From positions 31,169 through 95,168 of the forward strand of contig CALJGU010000050.1 in the NCBI GenBank assembly GCA_938075565.1: a stretch of 64,000 nt of DNA, given 5' to 3'. The notes beneath the pieces were generated by a model. The model was not told the DNA's origin and searched no databases. It saw only the letters and a program-made list of their open reading frames with translations. Origin of the DNA: an uncultured Opitutales bacterium (lineage in GTDB: Bacteria > Verrucomicrobiota > Verrucomicrobiia > Opitutales > UBA2995). Positions 40,144-50,117 of the stretch are shown here, piece after piece. Position 1 is the stretch's first letter, and every line of letters begins with the position of its first letter. The position numbers and the translations under genes are program-made.

Positions 40144-41898
40144 ATGTCTACGCGTCTTCGCTTCGTTATCTCTACAATCCTAGCCTTGTTCAGTCTGAAC
40201 ACCCTCGCAGAACGCCCCAATGTCGTAATCCTTATCTCCGACGATCAAGGCTATGGCGATTTTGGCGCGATGGGAAATAGTATCATTAAAACTCCCAATA
40301 TCGATGCCATGGCGAAACGCTCGGTGCTCTGGGACAACTTCTACGTCAGTCCTGTTTGCTCTCCCACCCGGGCCAGCCTGATGACAGGCCGTTATAATCA
40401 CCGCACTTATTGCGTGGATACCTGGCTGGGTCGATCCATGATGCACACGGATGAAGTCACCATCGCTGAAGTGCTCAAAGAAGCAGGCTATGCCACAGGT
40501 GTATTTGGCAAATGGCACTTGGGTGACAACTACCCAATGAGAACTACCGATCAAGGGTTTGAAGAATCGATTGTTCACCGAGGTGGTGGATTAGGGCAGC
40601 CAGCGGATCCAATTGAAAACGAACGCCGTTACACCGACCCAATTCTCATTCACAATGACAGAGAGGTTCAGACCCAGGGTTATTGCACGGACGTCTATTT
40701 CGACTATGCGATCGATTGGATTAAGGAGGTAAAAAAACAGGATAAACCCTTCTTCGCCTACCTTCCCACGAATGCTCCACATGGACCTTATCACGATGTC
40801 CCAGAGGATTTGCGGAAACACTATTTGAAGAAGGATCTGAAGAGCCTTTTCCGGGCCAAGGTTCGCGATGAAGATGCAGAGGTCGACAAGCTCAGCCGCA
40901 TCGCCGCCATGATCACCAATTGGGATCAGAATATTGGACGCTTGTTCGAGACGCTCAAGGAGACCGGACAATTCGAGAATACCTTGGTCTTCCTCATGAC
41001 GGATAACGGTCCCAACACCATGCGCTATGTAGGGGACTTGCGTGGCATGAAAAGCAACATCGTCGAAGGTGGTATTCGCACCCCACTGTGGAGCCATTGG
41101 CCGGCCAAGCTGGGTGCCAACCAAACGGCGGAGACTACTCTAGCCGCACATATCGATATTTTTCCAACCATTGTGGAAGCAACCGGTGCCAAACTTCCAG
41201 CAGGTCTCAAAATCGACGGTCGTAGCCTCATGCCGCAACTCATGGAACCTGCCAAACGCATGGCACCAAGAACGACGTTCATGCAAATTCATCGTGGCAC
41301 TCAACCACAGCGCTACCACAACTTCATGGTGCGAGACTCCATGTGGAAACTGGTTCATCCCAGTGGGTTTGGAACACAAACCTTTGAAGGAGAAGCTGAC
41401 TTACAACTCTACAATCTCGAAGAAGACCCAGGTGAATCGAACAATCTGAAAGAGAAGTACCCTCACAAGTTTAACTACCTGAAAGGGCTTTATGACGATT
41501 GGTTTGACGACGTCATGTCCAACGTATTGGAAAATCCGGGACCACCGGAAATCATCATCGATGGCAACCACGAGAATCCTTCGGTCCTTACCTGGCAGGA
41601 TCGGGTTGCGGACCACTGGTCAGAAGGCAGTGACGGTCATTGGCAATTGAACTTTGCTCACGACGGTCGCTTCGACATTCAGGTCGATATGCCTCGCGAA
41701 CATGCTCCGGACACGGATGGAGAACTTATACTATCCATCGGCAGTGATGATTACGCCGTGCCTGTGAAGAAAGGAACCACCTCTATTCGTTTCCCCATCA
41801 TTCAGGTAACTCAAGGGTCGAAAAACTTGAAGGCCAGCATTCACTATCAGGACGGCCGCGAAGAAGGCGGTTACCAAGTCCGCGTTACGGAACGATGA
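40144..41898 (+). CDS. Sulfatase (arylsulfatase, S1)
   Basis: RPNVVILISDDQGYGDFGAMGN; CSPTRASLMTGRYNHRT; GKWHLGDNYP. Confidence 0.95.
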   Translation: MSTRLRFVISTILALFSLNTLAERPNVVILISDDQGYGDFGAMGNSIIKTPNIDAMAKRSVLWDNFYVSPVCSPTRASLMTGRYNHRTYCVDTWLGRSMMHTDEVTIAEVLKEAGYATGVFGKWHLGDNYPMRTTDQGFEESIVHRGGGLGQPADPIENERRYTDPILIHNDREVQTQGYCTDVYFDYAIDWIKEVKKQDKPFFAYLPTNAPHGPYHDVPEDLRKHYLKKDLKSLFRAKVRDEDAEVDKLSRIAAMITNWDQNIGRLFETLKETGQFENTLVFLMTDNGPNTMRYVGDLRGMKSNIVEGGIRTPLWSHWPAKLGANQTAETTLAAHIDIFPTIVEATGAKLPAGLKIDGRSLMPQLMEPAKRMAPRTTFMQIHRGTQPQRYHNFMVRDSMWKLVHPSGFGTQTFEGEADLQLYNLEEDPGESNNLKEKYPHKFNYLKGLYDDWFDDVMSNVLENPGPPEIIIDGNHENPSVLTWQDRVADHWSEGSDGHWQLNFAHDGRFDIQVDMPREHAPDTDGELILSIGSDDYAVPVKKGTTSIRFPIIQVTQGSKNLKASIHYQDGREEGGYQVRVTER

Positions 41899-43136
41899 TT
41901 AGAATTGGCATAGTAGGCTGCGGTCGCATCTTGGCCGCCCATTTGAGAGGCTACCGGCGTTTACGCGAAGCCGGCTTCGATAACTTTCGGATCACTGCTC
42001 TCTGTGCACGCAAGATAGAAGATGCCCAAATGTACGCCAAGCGAGGGGAAGGCCCACCGCAACGTCCCGCAGTGAGTGACGCGCCCGGAGATCCGTTGGC
42101 CATAGACGACGAATATGTGTCCGACTTTCAGGACGACGTAGAGGTGGCCCTCTATGATGATTACAAGGAAATGATCGCTGACGGACCGATCGATGCGATC
42201 AACGACTTTACATCGCATGGTATGCACCACTTGGTCGCAGACGTCGCCTGTCAAAACGGAAAGCATCTGCTTACGCAGAAACCTTTAGCAGTCACCGTCG
42301 CCGCGGCCCGAAAAATGTGCGAGGATTTTGAAGCAAAGGGACTCACAATCGGTGTATTTGAAAACTGGAGATTCCGGGATAAGGCACGGTACATGCGGTG
42401 GCTCATTGATGAAGATATTATTGGCACACCCCAGATGTTTCTTTTCGGCAATGTAGGCAATTGGTGGACACCGGACAAAGTGGTCGCTCACACACCCTGG
42501 CGTCACATCAAGAAAATGGCCGGTGGCATCGCCCTGGATTTAGGGGTACACCAACTCCACCTAGCCCGAATGCTCCTGGGTGATATTAACTCCGTGGTTG
42601 GTACGGCCCATGTGGTGGAACCTAGTCGTCACTATATCAATGCGGCAGGAATTCCGGAAACCATGGATTGCGATGCGGACGATGTTTTCAATGCCTCTTT
42701 CACAAGTGAGAATGGCGCCTTTGGAACTTTAACCGCCAGTTGGGCTGGTCACGGAGAAGGCACTCACTTTGGAAGTGGGCCGGTGCTTTATGGAAGTAAG
42801 GGACGCATCCTCGGCGATACTCTAACTCTCGATGATGGCACTACACACGACATCGCCGCGCTTTATAATGACCAATGCAATCCTGAGCGAAAAGAGCAGG
42901 ATTTCCCTAGTGGTATGAGCAATGAGTTTGGCATTGCCCAACTCGACTGGATTCGTGCGATCGAGGAAACCCGAGAACCACAAACCAGCGGACGAGAAGG
43001 CCTGGCCGATCTCGCATCCGCCTTTGCCGTACTTGAATCAAACCTAGCGGGCCGTCGGGTCACTGTAGACGAGGTCATCAATGGCGACGTATCCGACTAT
43101 CAGATACACATATCCAAGCACTTCGAAATTAATTAA
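41895..43136 (+). CDS. Gfo/Idh/MocA family oxidoreductase
   Basis: IRIGIVGCGRILAAHLRGY; DAINDFTSHGMHHLVADVACQNGKHLLTQKPLAV. Confidence 0.9.
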   Translation: MIRIGIVGCGRILAAHLRGYRRLREAGFDNFRITALCARKIEDAQMYAKRGEGPPQRPAVSDAPGDPLAIDDEYVSDFQDDVEVALYDDYKEMIADGPIDAINDFTSHGMHHLVADVACQNGKHLLTQKPLAVTVAAARKMCEDFEAKGLTIGVFENWRFRDKARYMRWLIDEDIIGTPQMFLFGNVGNWWTPDKVVAHTPWRHIKKMAGGIALDLGVHQLHLARMLLGDINSVVGTAHVVEPSRHYINAAGIPETMDCDADDVFNASFTSENGAFGTLTASWAGHGEGTHFGSGPVLYGSKGRILGDTLTLDDGTTHDIAALYNDQCNPERKEQDFPSGMSNEFGIAQLDWIRAIEETREPQTSGREGLADLASAFAVLESNLAGRRVTVDEVINGDVSDYQIHISKHFEIN

Positions 43137-43152
43137 ACCGAACCCAAGAGTC

Positions 43153-44460
43153 ATGTCTCAATCAATTATACCCAAAAAAGGAATCGATCCACGCTTATGC
43201 GCTATGATGTTCATGGAGTATGGCGTCAAAGGACTATGGATGCCACTCGCTGGTGTCTTTCTTGTAGCACCTGTTGCTGTGGGCGGTCTCGGATTTAACG
43301 AAACCCAAAAAGGGATGATCATCGGAATACCCCTGGCTATTGGTGCTTTTTCAGCGCCTTTTATCGCCGGTCAATTGACCGATCGTAAGTTCGCCACTCA
43401 AAAATTCCTGGCGGTAATGCTATTGTTCGCTGGTATTTTAAAATGGGTCACTGCATATCAAACAACCTTTGCCATGTGGCTGGGCATTTCCTGCGTCTTT
43501 GCCATGCTCTACGTGCCAACCATTGCACTGACCAACTCTCTTGCAATGCAGCATTTGAGCGACCCCAAGAGCCAATTCCCCAAAGTGCGATTATGGGGCA
43601 CAATCGCCTGGATTGTTGTATCCTGGGTGTTCCCCATGATTTGGCTGCAAACCAACCTCAAGGTTCAAGCGCTTCCTCCATTTATAACTGGGGACAACGT
43701 ACCCGATGTTACATTACGTATGCTGGACAGCCTGAAGTTTGCAGGTGGCATGGCCATTCTGTTTGCCTTCTTTTCCTGGTTCATTCTTCCGCATACTCCC
43801 CCGAGCAGTAAGAACCGTAAGAACCTCGCCTTTGTCGAAGCGCTAGGGCTATTTCGGAAGCGTTCCTTTCTAGTGCTGATGGTTGTGGCCCTACCCGTAA
43901 GTATTCTGCACACCCTCTACATGATGAACACCAGCCCCTTCCTTAAAGCCAGTGGGCTACAGGCAAGCTATATCATGCCAGCGATGTCGTTGGGGCAATT
44001 TTCAGAAATAGCATCACTCGCCTTCCTCGGAGTGTTGCTCACGCGCTTTGGCTTTCGCAATATAATGACTTTTGGCATCGCTTGTTACGCGATCAGGTAT
44101 GGGATTTTTGCCATTCCGGGACTCCCGGTAGATGTACACGTAACCGTTCAACTTATGCACGGTCTCTGCTTTGGCTGCTTTTACGCGGGTGCGTTTATTT
44201 ATGTGCAGCGAATCGCACCCAAAGAAATTCATCATACAGCACAAACCATGTTTTTCTTTGTCATGATGGGCTTGGCACCTGCCTTAACCGGATTCTTCAA
44301 TGGTTGGTTAGCCGATCTCTCAGGCGCTCCAAACGGTGTGTTGGATCTGGTTTCCTACAATAAATTTTGGCTGATAAATGCCATCATCGGAATCGTCGCG
44401 GCCATTGCTTTCTGGATCTTTTTCAAAGACGAAACGACCGACAAGGAAACAGCAGCTTAA
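43153..44460 (+). CDS. MFS transporter (nucleoside:H+ symporter / sugar permease-like)
   Basis: 12-TM MFS pattern; FMEYGVKGLWMPLAGVFL; start refined from 43081 to the MSQSIIPKK methionine after the upstream stop. Confidence 0.85.
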   Translation: MSQSIIPKKGIDPRLCAMMFMEYGVKGLWMPLAGVFLVAPVAVGGLGFNETQKGMIIGIPLAIGAFSAPFIAGQLTDRKFATQKFLAVMLLFAGILKWVTAYQTTFAMWLGISCVFAMLYVPTIALTNSLAMQHLSDPKSQFPKVRLWGTIAWIVVSWVFPMIWLQTNLKVQALPPFITGDNVPDVTLRMLDSLKFAGGMAILFAFFSWFILPHTPPSSKNRKNLAFVEALGLFRKRSFLVLMVVALPVSILHTLYMMNTSPFLKASGLQASYIMPAMSLGQFSEIASLAFLGVLLTRFGFRNIMTFGIACYAIRYGIFAIPGLPVDVHVTVQLMHGLCFGCFYAGAFIYVQRIAPKEIHHTAQTMFFFVMMGLAPALTGFFNGWLADLSGAPNGVLDLVSYNKFWLINAIIGIVAAIAFWIFFKDETTDKETAA

Positions 44461-44468
44461 ATTACCCA

Positions 44469-45497
44469 ATGCACTCACCACTCAGAGTAGGAATACTAGG
44501 ACTCAGCCACGATCACGCTTGGGACAATCTCCCATTTCTCGCTGCCCATGAAGATGCCACCATAGTTGCAGCCGCTGATCCAAATGGTCCACTGACTACA
44601 CGCGCAGCAGAGGAGTACGGCTGCAAGACTTACGCTTCTTCTATCGAGTTACTCTCTACAGAGGAACTCGATGCAGTCTATATTTTCAGCAACAATGCGG
44701 AAGGTGCGGAGCTGGCCGTGAAGGCTATGGAGCAAAAGCTCCATGTGCTCATCGAAAAACCGATGGCGGCTTCCCTGGCACAAGCCAACCAGATGGTTGA
44801 AGCCGCGAAAGCCAACGAAGTAAAGTTGATGATCAATTGGCCGTTCGCCTGGTGGCCACAATTGCAGAAGGCATTAGCGATGGCCAGTGAAGGCGCCGTC
44901 GGAAAACTGTGGGCGGTTAAGTACCGCGCGGCACACGCGGGGCCAGCTGAGCTGGGTTGCTCGGAATATTTCTGCGACTGGTTATTTAACCCCGAACTCA
45001 ACGGTGCGGGTGCACTGATGGATTATTGCGGTTATGGCTGTGTGCTTTCAGCAGCCCTCCTGGGTCTACCAGAATCCGTAACCGGAATGACCGGAGGTCA
45101 GGTCAAAGAAGGCCTGACGGTTGAAGACAATGCCATCCTGGCGATGAAGTATCCCTTTGGGATGTCGTCAGCCGAAGCGTCCTGGACTCAGATCGGGAAA
45201 CTCACGAGTTACACGACTACCTTTTACGGAACGGAAGGGACCTTACTGGTAGAACCTCGATTAGGCGGTCGACTGTTTATTGCAACTGAGCGGGATCCAC
45301 TTGGGAGTGAAGTGCCAGTCCTGGATCCTGAGCCAGAGCTGCAAAACTCAGCCAACCAATTTCTCCACATCATACGCAATGACGCGGAGCCCTGGTTGCT
45401 CACGCATCCGGACCATGCCCGAAATGCGCAAGAGATCCTCGAAGCCGGAATGCGATCGGTAGAAACGGGCAGTCACCAGAAATTGCCGCTGGGATAG
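44469..45497 (+). CDS. Gfo/Idh/MocA family oxidoreductase
   Basis: LRVGILGLSHDHAWDNLPFLAAHEDATIVAAADPN; HVLIEKPMAAS. Start refined from 44367. Confidence 0.9.
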   Translation: MHSPLRVGILGLSHDHAWDNLPFLAAHEDATIVAAADPNGPLTTRAAEEYGCKTYASSIELLSTEELDAVYIFSNNAEGAELAVKAMEQKLHVLIEKPMAASLAQANQMVEAAKANEVKLMINWPFAWWPQLQKALAMASEGAVGKLWAVKYRAAHAGPAELGCSEYFCDWLFNPELNGAGALMDYCGYGCVLSAALLGLPESVTGMTGGQVKEGLTVEDNAILAMKYPFGMSSAEASWTQIGKLTSYTTTFYGTEGTLLVEPRLGGRLFIATERDPLGSEVPVLDPEPELQNSANQFLHIIRNDAEPWLLTHPDHARNAQEILEAGMRSVETGSHQKLPLG

Positions 45498-45526
45498 GCA
45501 AGGCGATTGGATACTAGTTAATGTAG

Positions 45527-45581
45527 CACAGGCATCTTGCCTGTGTAAACGAGGGTGACGGACACAGGCAAGATGCCTGTG
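45527..45581. repeat. REP-like palindrome family A, two copies in inverted orientation (BIME-like)
   Basis: CACAGGCATCTTGCCTGTG (45527-45545) and CACAGGCAAGATGCCTGTG (45563-45581); outer flanks GTAGC/GCTAT are also inverted. Confidence 0.88.
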
Positions 45582-45592
45582 CTATTCTAATT

Positions 45593-46381
45593 TTAGCCAA
45601 TCAATTTCAGGGCTGACTCTACACTTTCATTTTCGTGCACAATCGCTCGGAGGGCTTTGGCAACAGCAGGCGGATCAGAGTGTTGCCAGACGTTCCGCCC
45701 GACGGCGATTCCACTCGCTCCACCACCAATGGCTTTCTTCACCATGGAGAGCAGCGCTTCATCGTCTCGCATAGCTGCACCACCAAGCACTACAACTGGC
45801 ACAAGCGCGGCGTCTACAATCGCTTTGAAGTCATCGACCGTTCCATCAACCGGGAAAGCGGTCTTTACAACATCGGATCCCAATTCTGCAGCGAGGCGAA
45901 CAACAAAACCAATATTCTCAACCGTGTAGTCATCGGGACGACCAATACCAATGGGCAACGACTCAAGGATGACGGGCGTCTGTGTTTCCAGGCTTTCTGA
46001 AATAAGCTCTGAACAATCTCTAAAGTTCTTCATTTCATGAGAATGATGTGGGTAGCACATATTCATCACCGCCTGAGCTCCGACCAACTCGGCATCATCG
46101 CAGGTTAAAATCCGTTCAGGTCCAGTGTCTGGATTTCCTGGATACACAGGCTTGTAACAATCCGTCCGCAAACAAACTCCTTTTCCTGACAATTCTGTCT
46201 TACACGCTTGAGCTACACCAAGACTAACCACGAAGCCATCTACAGTATCCTTGAGGGAGGCAATCACTTCCCCGGGGCGCTCAAGTCCGGTAACCGGAAT
46301 GGCGGTCCCATGGTCGATCGGTAAAATGACGGTTCGCCCATCATCTTGAAAAAAGGCTTTCAGATTCTCGGATTTACTCAT
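45593..46381 (-). CDS. Class I aldolase of the FbaB/DeoC-LacD-type fold
   Basis: VILPIDHGTAIP...DVVKTAFPVDGTVDDF...PVVVLGGAAMRDDEALLSMVKKAIGGGASGIAVGRNVWQ. Confidence 0.8.
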   Translation of the reverse strand: MSKSENLKAFFQDDGRTVILPIDHGTAIPVTGLERPGEVIASLKDTVDGFVVSLGVAQACKTELSGKGVCLRTDCYKPVYPGNPDTGPERILTCDDAELVGAQAVMNMCYPHHSHEMKNFRDCSELISESLETQTPVILESLPIGIGRPDDYTVENIGFVVRLAAELGSDVVKTAFPVDGTVDDFKAIVDAALVPVVVLGGAAMRDDEALLSMVKKAIGGGASGIAVGRNVWQHSDPPAVAKALRAIVHENESVESALKLIG

Positions 46382-46501
46382 GAGTGCATTAGCTTAAATT
46401 TCGTTGCACGCGTAAAGCGCCAACCCACTGGACAGTAAAGAAATTGAAACCAACTGCCCCGCCAGCTTGACCGAGCTCGCCCAAGCCCCTAGAACTTAAT
46501 C

Positions 46502-47251
46502 ATGAAATTACCCTATTATTCTCTGATTTTATCTCTAACTCTGGTTTTAACTGCCTGTTCCTCGAAGGACGAAAGCTCTGCAGACGATGGCTGGGTTAGC
46601 CTTTTTAACGGAAAAGACCTCACCGGCTGGGAAACCAAGGTGGAAGGCGCAGATGAAGTGTGGTCGGTTGTAGATGGACTTATCGACTGCGAGCCCAAGC
46701 TCTTGCCTCGCGGGGACAAAGCACTCTGGACTGTCGATAGCTACAAAGATTTTGAGCTGCATGTGGAATGGCGTTTGAAAGACGAGAGGGGAACTTATAA
46801 CTTTCCGGTCGTTCTTCCAGACGGCAGTTACGAACTCGATGCCAATGGAGAAAAGGTGGTGAATCCAGGCCCCGGTGCAGATTCGGGTGTCTACCTGCGC
46901 GGCACCAACAAAGCCCAGCTGAATATTTGGACCTGGCCGATTGGCTCGGGAGAAGTGTATGGCTACCGTAATAACCAAAAAGATCCAGTGGTACGCGCCG
47001 GTGTAACTCCCAAGGTCAACGCAGACAAACCAGTCGGCGAATGGAACACCTTTTACATTACCATGATCGGAGATCGACTTTCTGTGAAATTGAATGGGCA
47101 GCAGGTATTGGATAACGCCCAACTTCCTGACATTCCAGAAGAAGGCCCCATCGCGGTTCAACACCATGGTGGTTACGATGAAGAGAAAAAGGAATGGAAC
47201 GGCGCATCCAGCCTCGTTCAGTTTCGCAACATTCGCATCAAGGCTCTCTGA
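46502..47251 (+). CDS. DUF1080 (3-keto-disaccharide hydrolase family) lipoprotein
   Basis: LTACSSK lipobox; WVSLFNGKDLTGWETK; FELHVEWRLKDE; DSGVYLRG; NIRIKAL. Confidence 0.92.
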   Translation: MKLPYYSLILSLTLVLTACSSKDESSADDGWVSLFNGKDLTGWETKVEGADEVWSVVDGLIDCEPKLLPRGDKALWTVDSYKDFELHVEWRLKDERGTYNFPVVLPDGSYELDANGEKVVNPGPGADSGVYLRGTNKAQLNIWTWPIGSGEVYGYRNNQKDPVVRAGVTPKVNADKPVGEWNTFYITMIGDRLSVKLNGQQVLDNAQLPDIPEEGPIAVQHHGGYDEEKKEWNGASSLVQFRNIRIKAL

Positions 47252-47270
47252 TCACTTTCCATTTGGAATC

Positions 47271-47338
47271 GTAGGAGGGGCTCTATGCCCCGATTATCGA
47301 TAGCCTTCGAAGCGATCGGGGCATAAAGCCCCTCCTAC
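47271..47338. repeat. REP-like hairpin family B, copy with GGGGC stem variant
   Basis: GTAGGAGGGGCTCTATGCCCCGAT ... GATCGGGGCATAAAGCCCCTCCTAC. Confidence 0.88.
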
Positions 47339-47353
47339 AACAAACTACTTTTC

Positions 47354-48763
47354 ATGAAACTCAAACTACTACTACCCTTCCTTCTCGTATTGGGATCTGC
47401 TTTCGCCGACCACCATCAACCCAACTTCGTCGTCATCTTCTGCGACGATCTCGGCTACGGTGATTTAGGTGCCTTCGGAAATCCAACGATCCGCACTCCC
47501 CATCTCGATCGCATGGCTCGGGAAGGTCAGAAGTGGACGCAGTTTTATTCAGCCGATCCGATTTGTACGCCTAGTCGCGCCGGCCTGCTGACCGGACGTT
47601 ATCCAATCCGCAGTGGCATGACTTCCAAGCAGCGTGGCGTGCTGTTTCCAGATTCATCGGGTGGCCTCCCTCAGGAAGAAGTGACCATCGCCGAAGTATT
47701 GAAACAAAAGAACTACGCCACAGCGACGGTAGGCAAATGGCACTTAGGACACTTACCACAACACTTGCCCATGACCCAGGGGTTCGATTCCTATTACGGG
47801 ATCCCCTACTCCAACGACATGGCCAGAATAAAAGGTGCACCCAACTACAGGCAAGGTGCGGAAGATCCGGACTACCTGCAAGACACCAACGATTTTGACG
47901 TTCCACTTATGGAGAACGAAGAAAAAATCGAATGGCCAGCTAACCAGAATACGATTACCAAACGCTATACTGAACGAGCAGTTCAATTTATCGAGAAGAA
48001 AAAGAAGCAACCGTTCTTCCTCTACCTCGCCCACTCCATGCCACACATCCCACTCTATGCCTCCGAGCAGTTCCTCGGGAAAAGCATTCGCGGACTTTAT
48101 GGAGATGTCATTGAGGAAATCGACTGGAGTGTAGGGCAAGTGCTAGACACACTCCGTAATTTTAAATTGGATACAAAAACGATCGTTGTATTTACCTCCG
48201 ATAATGGCCCTTGGTTGGCGTTTAAAACACACGGTGGCTCAGCAGGTCCTCTCCGTGCCGGCAAAGGCACCACCTTCGAAGGAGGCCAACGCGTGCCTAC
48301 TATCTTCTGGGGCCCCGGACGCATTCCCCATCGGGTGGTGGATGGTATGGGATCGACGATCGATTTATTGGCAACCATTGCATCTCTTTCAGGAACCAAG
48401 GCACCTGATGATCGAAAGATGGATGGGTACGACTTATCACCGGCTCTGCTCGGGGAAGGCAAAAGCCCACGAGAGGAATTCTTCTACTGGAATCGCGCGC
48501 GTTTACACGCGGTCCGATCCGGCCCCTGGAAACTACACTTCTACCAGAACGAACCGGTCAACTACAGTCGCTACCAGAAGCTGGACAAGCCAGAGCTCTA
48601 TCATTTGGAAAAAGATATTTCGGAAGCCTACGAAGTAGCTGATGAGAATCCCGACATGGTTGCTTACCTAACGCAGAAAGCAAAAATGCACATTCAACAC
48701 ACTGCTGATTCTACACCCGATCAAGTCGGCGCTCGAATACCTGACTTTGAATACCGCCGCTGA
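47354..48763 (+). CDS. Sulfatase (S1)
   Basis: QPNFVVIFCDDLGYGDLGAFGNPTIRTPHLDRMA; CTPSRAGLLTGRYPIRSGM. Confidence 0.95.
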   Translation: MKLKLLLPFLLVLGSAFADHHQPNFVVIFCDDLGYGDLGAFGNPTIRTPHLDRMAREGQKWTQFYSADPICTPSRAGLLTGRYPIRSGMTSKQRGVLFPDSSGGLPQEEVTIAEVLKQKNYATATVGKWHLGHLPQHLPMTQGFDSYYGIPYSNDMARIKGAPNYRQGAEDPDYLQDTNDFDVPLMENEEKIEWPANQNTITKRYTERAVQFIEKKKKQPFFLYLAHSMPHIPLYASEQFLGKSIRGLYGDVIEEIDWSVGQVLDTLRNFKLDTKTIVVFTSDNGPWLAFKTHGGSAGPLRAGKGTTFEGGQRVPTIFWGPGRIPHRVVDGMGSTIDLLATIASLSGTKAPDDRKMDGYDLSPALLGEGKSPREEFFYWNRARLHAVRSGPWKLHFYQNEPVNYSRYQKLDKPELYHLEKDISEAYEVADENPDMVAYLTQKAKMHIQHTADSTPDQVGARIPDFEYRR

Positions 48764-48779
48764 CTTGTAGAATCGTGAA

Positions 48780-49385
48780 TCAACTCCAATCGTAGCGAAT
48801 CACTACGGTTTTAGCTAACAGGTCCTGAATGGCTTTCTTTTTGGTGTTAAAAGGAAAGGTGATTAGTTCAATAACATACCAAGCCGCATACAATAACGGT
48901 ATCATGTAATTGGTATAAGGTTCCACCCATGGATTCTCTGTTCCCTGAAACCCAAACGCCCAAATCATCCATCCGATTGAAAGAATAATTGGAAGGCTAT
49001 CTCGGATGATCGCTTGCATGTAGTTTGTGCGACTTTTCGTCTTAACATCCACAAGGACTGTCTTTGTTACAAACTTTCCCAGAGTTGCTCCGTAAGCGCC
49101 ATGCGAAATGATAAAATACAAAGGAATGATTGCTCCAGACAAGATGAGCATCGCCGAGCTACTCGCCGGGGGAAGGTCAAAGAAATAGATAACAAAGATC
49201 GGTAATAAGCGAACAAATGGCCACAAAACCACCACATCAATCCAGGGTGCCAACAACCGGGGCCAGAAGGTAGAATAAGGATTCAAATGAACAACACCCT
49301 TTTCCCGGTAATAAATAATGGCCGCTGTTGTAATCAGTAGTGGCGCAAGTACGTAGACAAATTCCTCAGCGATGAGTTCTCTCAT
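48780..49385 (-). CDS. RDD family membrane protein (paralogue 1)
   Basis: YSTFWPRLLAPWIDVVVLWP...HGAYGATLGKFVTKTVLVDVKT...KKKAIQDLLAKTVVIR. Start trimmed by analogy with the 50162..50752 paralogue. Confidence 0.85.
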   Translation of the reverse strand: MRELIAEEFVYVLAPLLITTAAIIYYREKGVVHLNPYSTFWPRLLAPWIDVVVLWPFVRLLPIFVIYFFDLPPASSSAMLILSGAIIPLYFIISHGAYGATLGKFVTKTVLVDVKTKSRTNYMQAIIRDSLPIILSIGWMIWAFGFQGTENPWVEPYTNYMIPLLYAAWYVIELITFPFNTKKKAIQDLLAKTVVIRYDWS

Positions 49386-49494
49386 TGAAAGTAGGATGAA
49401 AATTGGGAGCAGGATCCGAAGCCTAGCAGTAGCTATATGATGGGAAAAGGCAATGATTAAGAGATCCTGTTCAAGGCAGCGATTTCGCCGACCT

Positions 49495-49806
49495 TTAGTC
49501 CTCGGCAACCGCAAGCCTGTTCACCTCGGATTTGATTTTTTGTCCGTAGGCACGCTGCGCCACCTCCAAATCGTGAGCAGTTTGTAGGCCCAACCAAAAT
49601 CCAGGGGTCGTCCCAAAATAAGCTGACAATCGAAGCGCGGTTTCCGCAGTGATTGATCGGCGACCTTTGATGATCTCCGTGAGCCGTGAAGCTGGAATAC
49701 GAGCATCTCTGGACACTTGAGTCTGAGTTAAATCCATGGGTTTAATGAATTCCTCTGAAAGAATTTCGCCTGGGGTTACACACTCTAATCTGTTTATTGC
49801 CGTCAT
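49495..49806 (-). CDS. higA: HigA-family antitoxin (XRE HTH)
   Basis: LECVTPGEILSEEFIKPMDLTQTQVSRDARIPASRLTEIIKGRRSITAETALRLSAYFGTTPGFWLGLQTAHDLEVA; just downstream of the toxin gene. Confidence 0.93.
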   Translation of the reverse strand: MTAINRLECVTPGEILSEEFIKPMDLTQTQVSRDARIPASRLTEIIKGRRSITAETALRLSAYFGTTPGFWLGLQTAHDLEVAQRAYGQKIKSEVNRLAVAED

Positions 49807-49810
49807 GATT

Positions 49811-50092
49811 CTAATGATAGTCGACAATGGATACATCCCGTTTGAGTGCATCCCGCCATCGGAAGATGATTCTCCATTGGTCATTAATCCGAATACTCCA
49901 AAAGCCCTTCAGGTCACCACGCAATGATTCCAGGTGATTGGAAGGTGGAACTCGAAGATCTCTCAGATCCTGTGCTTGATCAATCATTCTTAATTTTCGA
50001 CGGGCGCGTTGCTGTATGTCATTCGGAAGTTTTCTAGATCGGATCCCATTAGATATACTCTCAGTTTCTTTATCACCGAAGGACTCAATCAC
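49811..50092 (-). CDS. higB: HigB-family toxin (RelE/ParE superfamily)
   Basis: MIESFGDKETESISNGIRSRKLPNDIQQRARRKLRMIDQAQDLRDLRVPPSNHLESLRGDLKGFWSIRINDQWRIIFRW. Confidence 0.93.
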   Translation of the reverse strand: MIESFGDKETESISNGIRSRKLPNDIQQRARRKLRMIDQAQDLRDLRVPPSNHLESLRGDLKGFWSIRINDQWRIIFRWRDALKRDVSIVDYH

Positions 50093-50117
50093 AGCGAGAA
50101 CCTAGCACAGGCGACAA

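Noticed and set aside
46547-47167. 206-aa reverse ORF opposite DUF1080
   Set aside because: Antisense to a clear DUF1080 lipoprotein gene.
50103-50112. TAGCACAGGC as a partial family A repeat upstream of higBA
   Set aside because: Only about 10 nt match; the rest belongs to the separate higBA palindrome, so chance is more likely.
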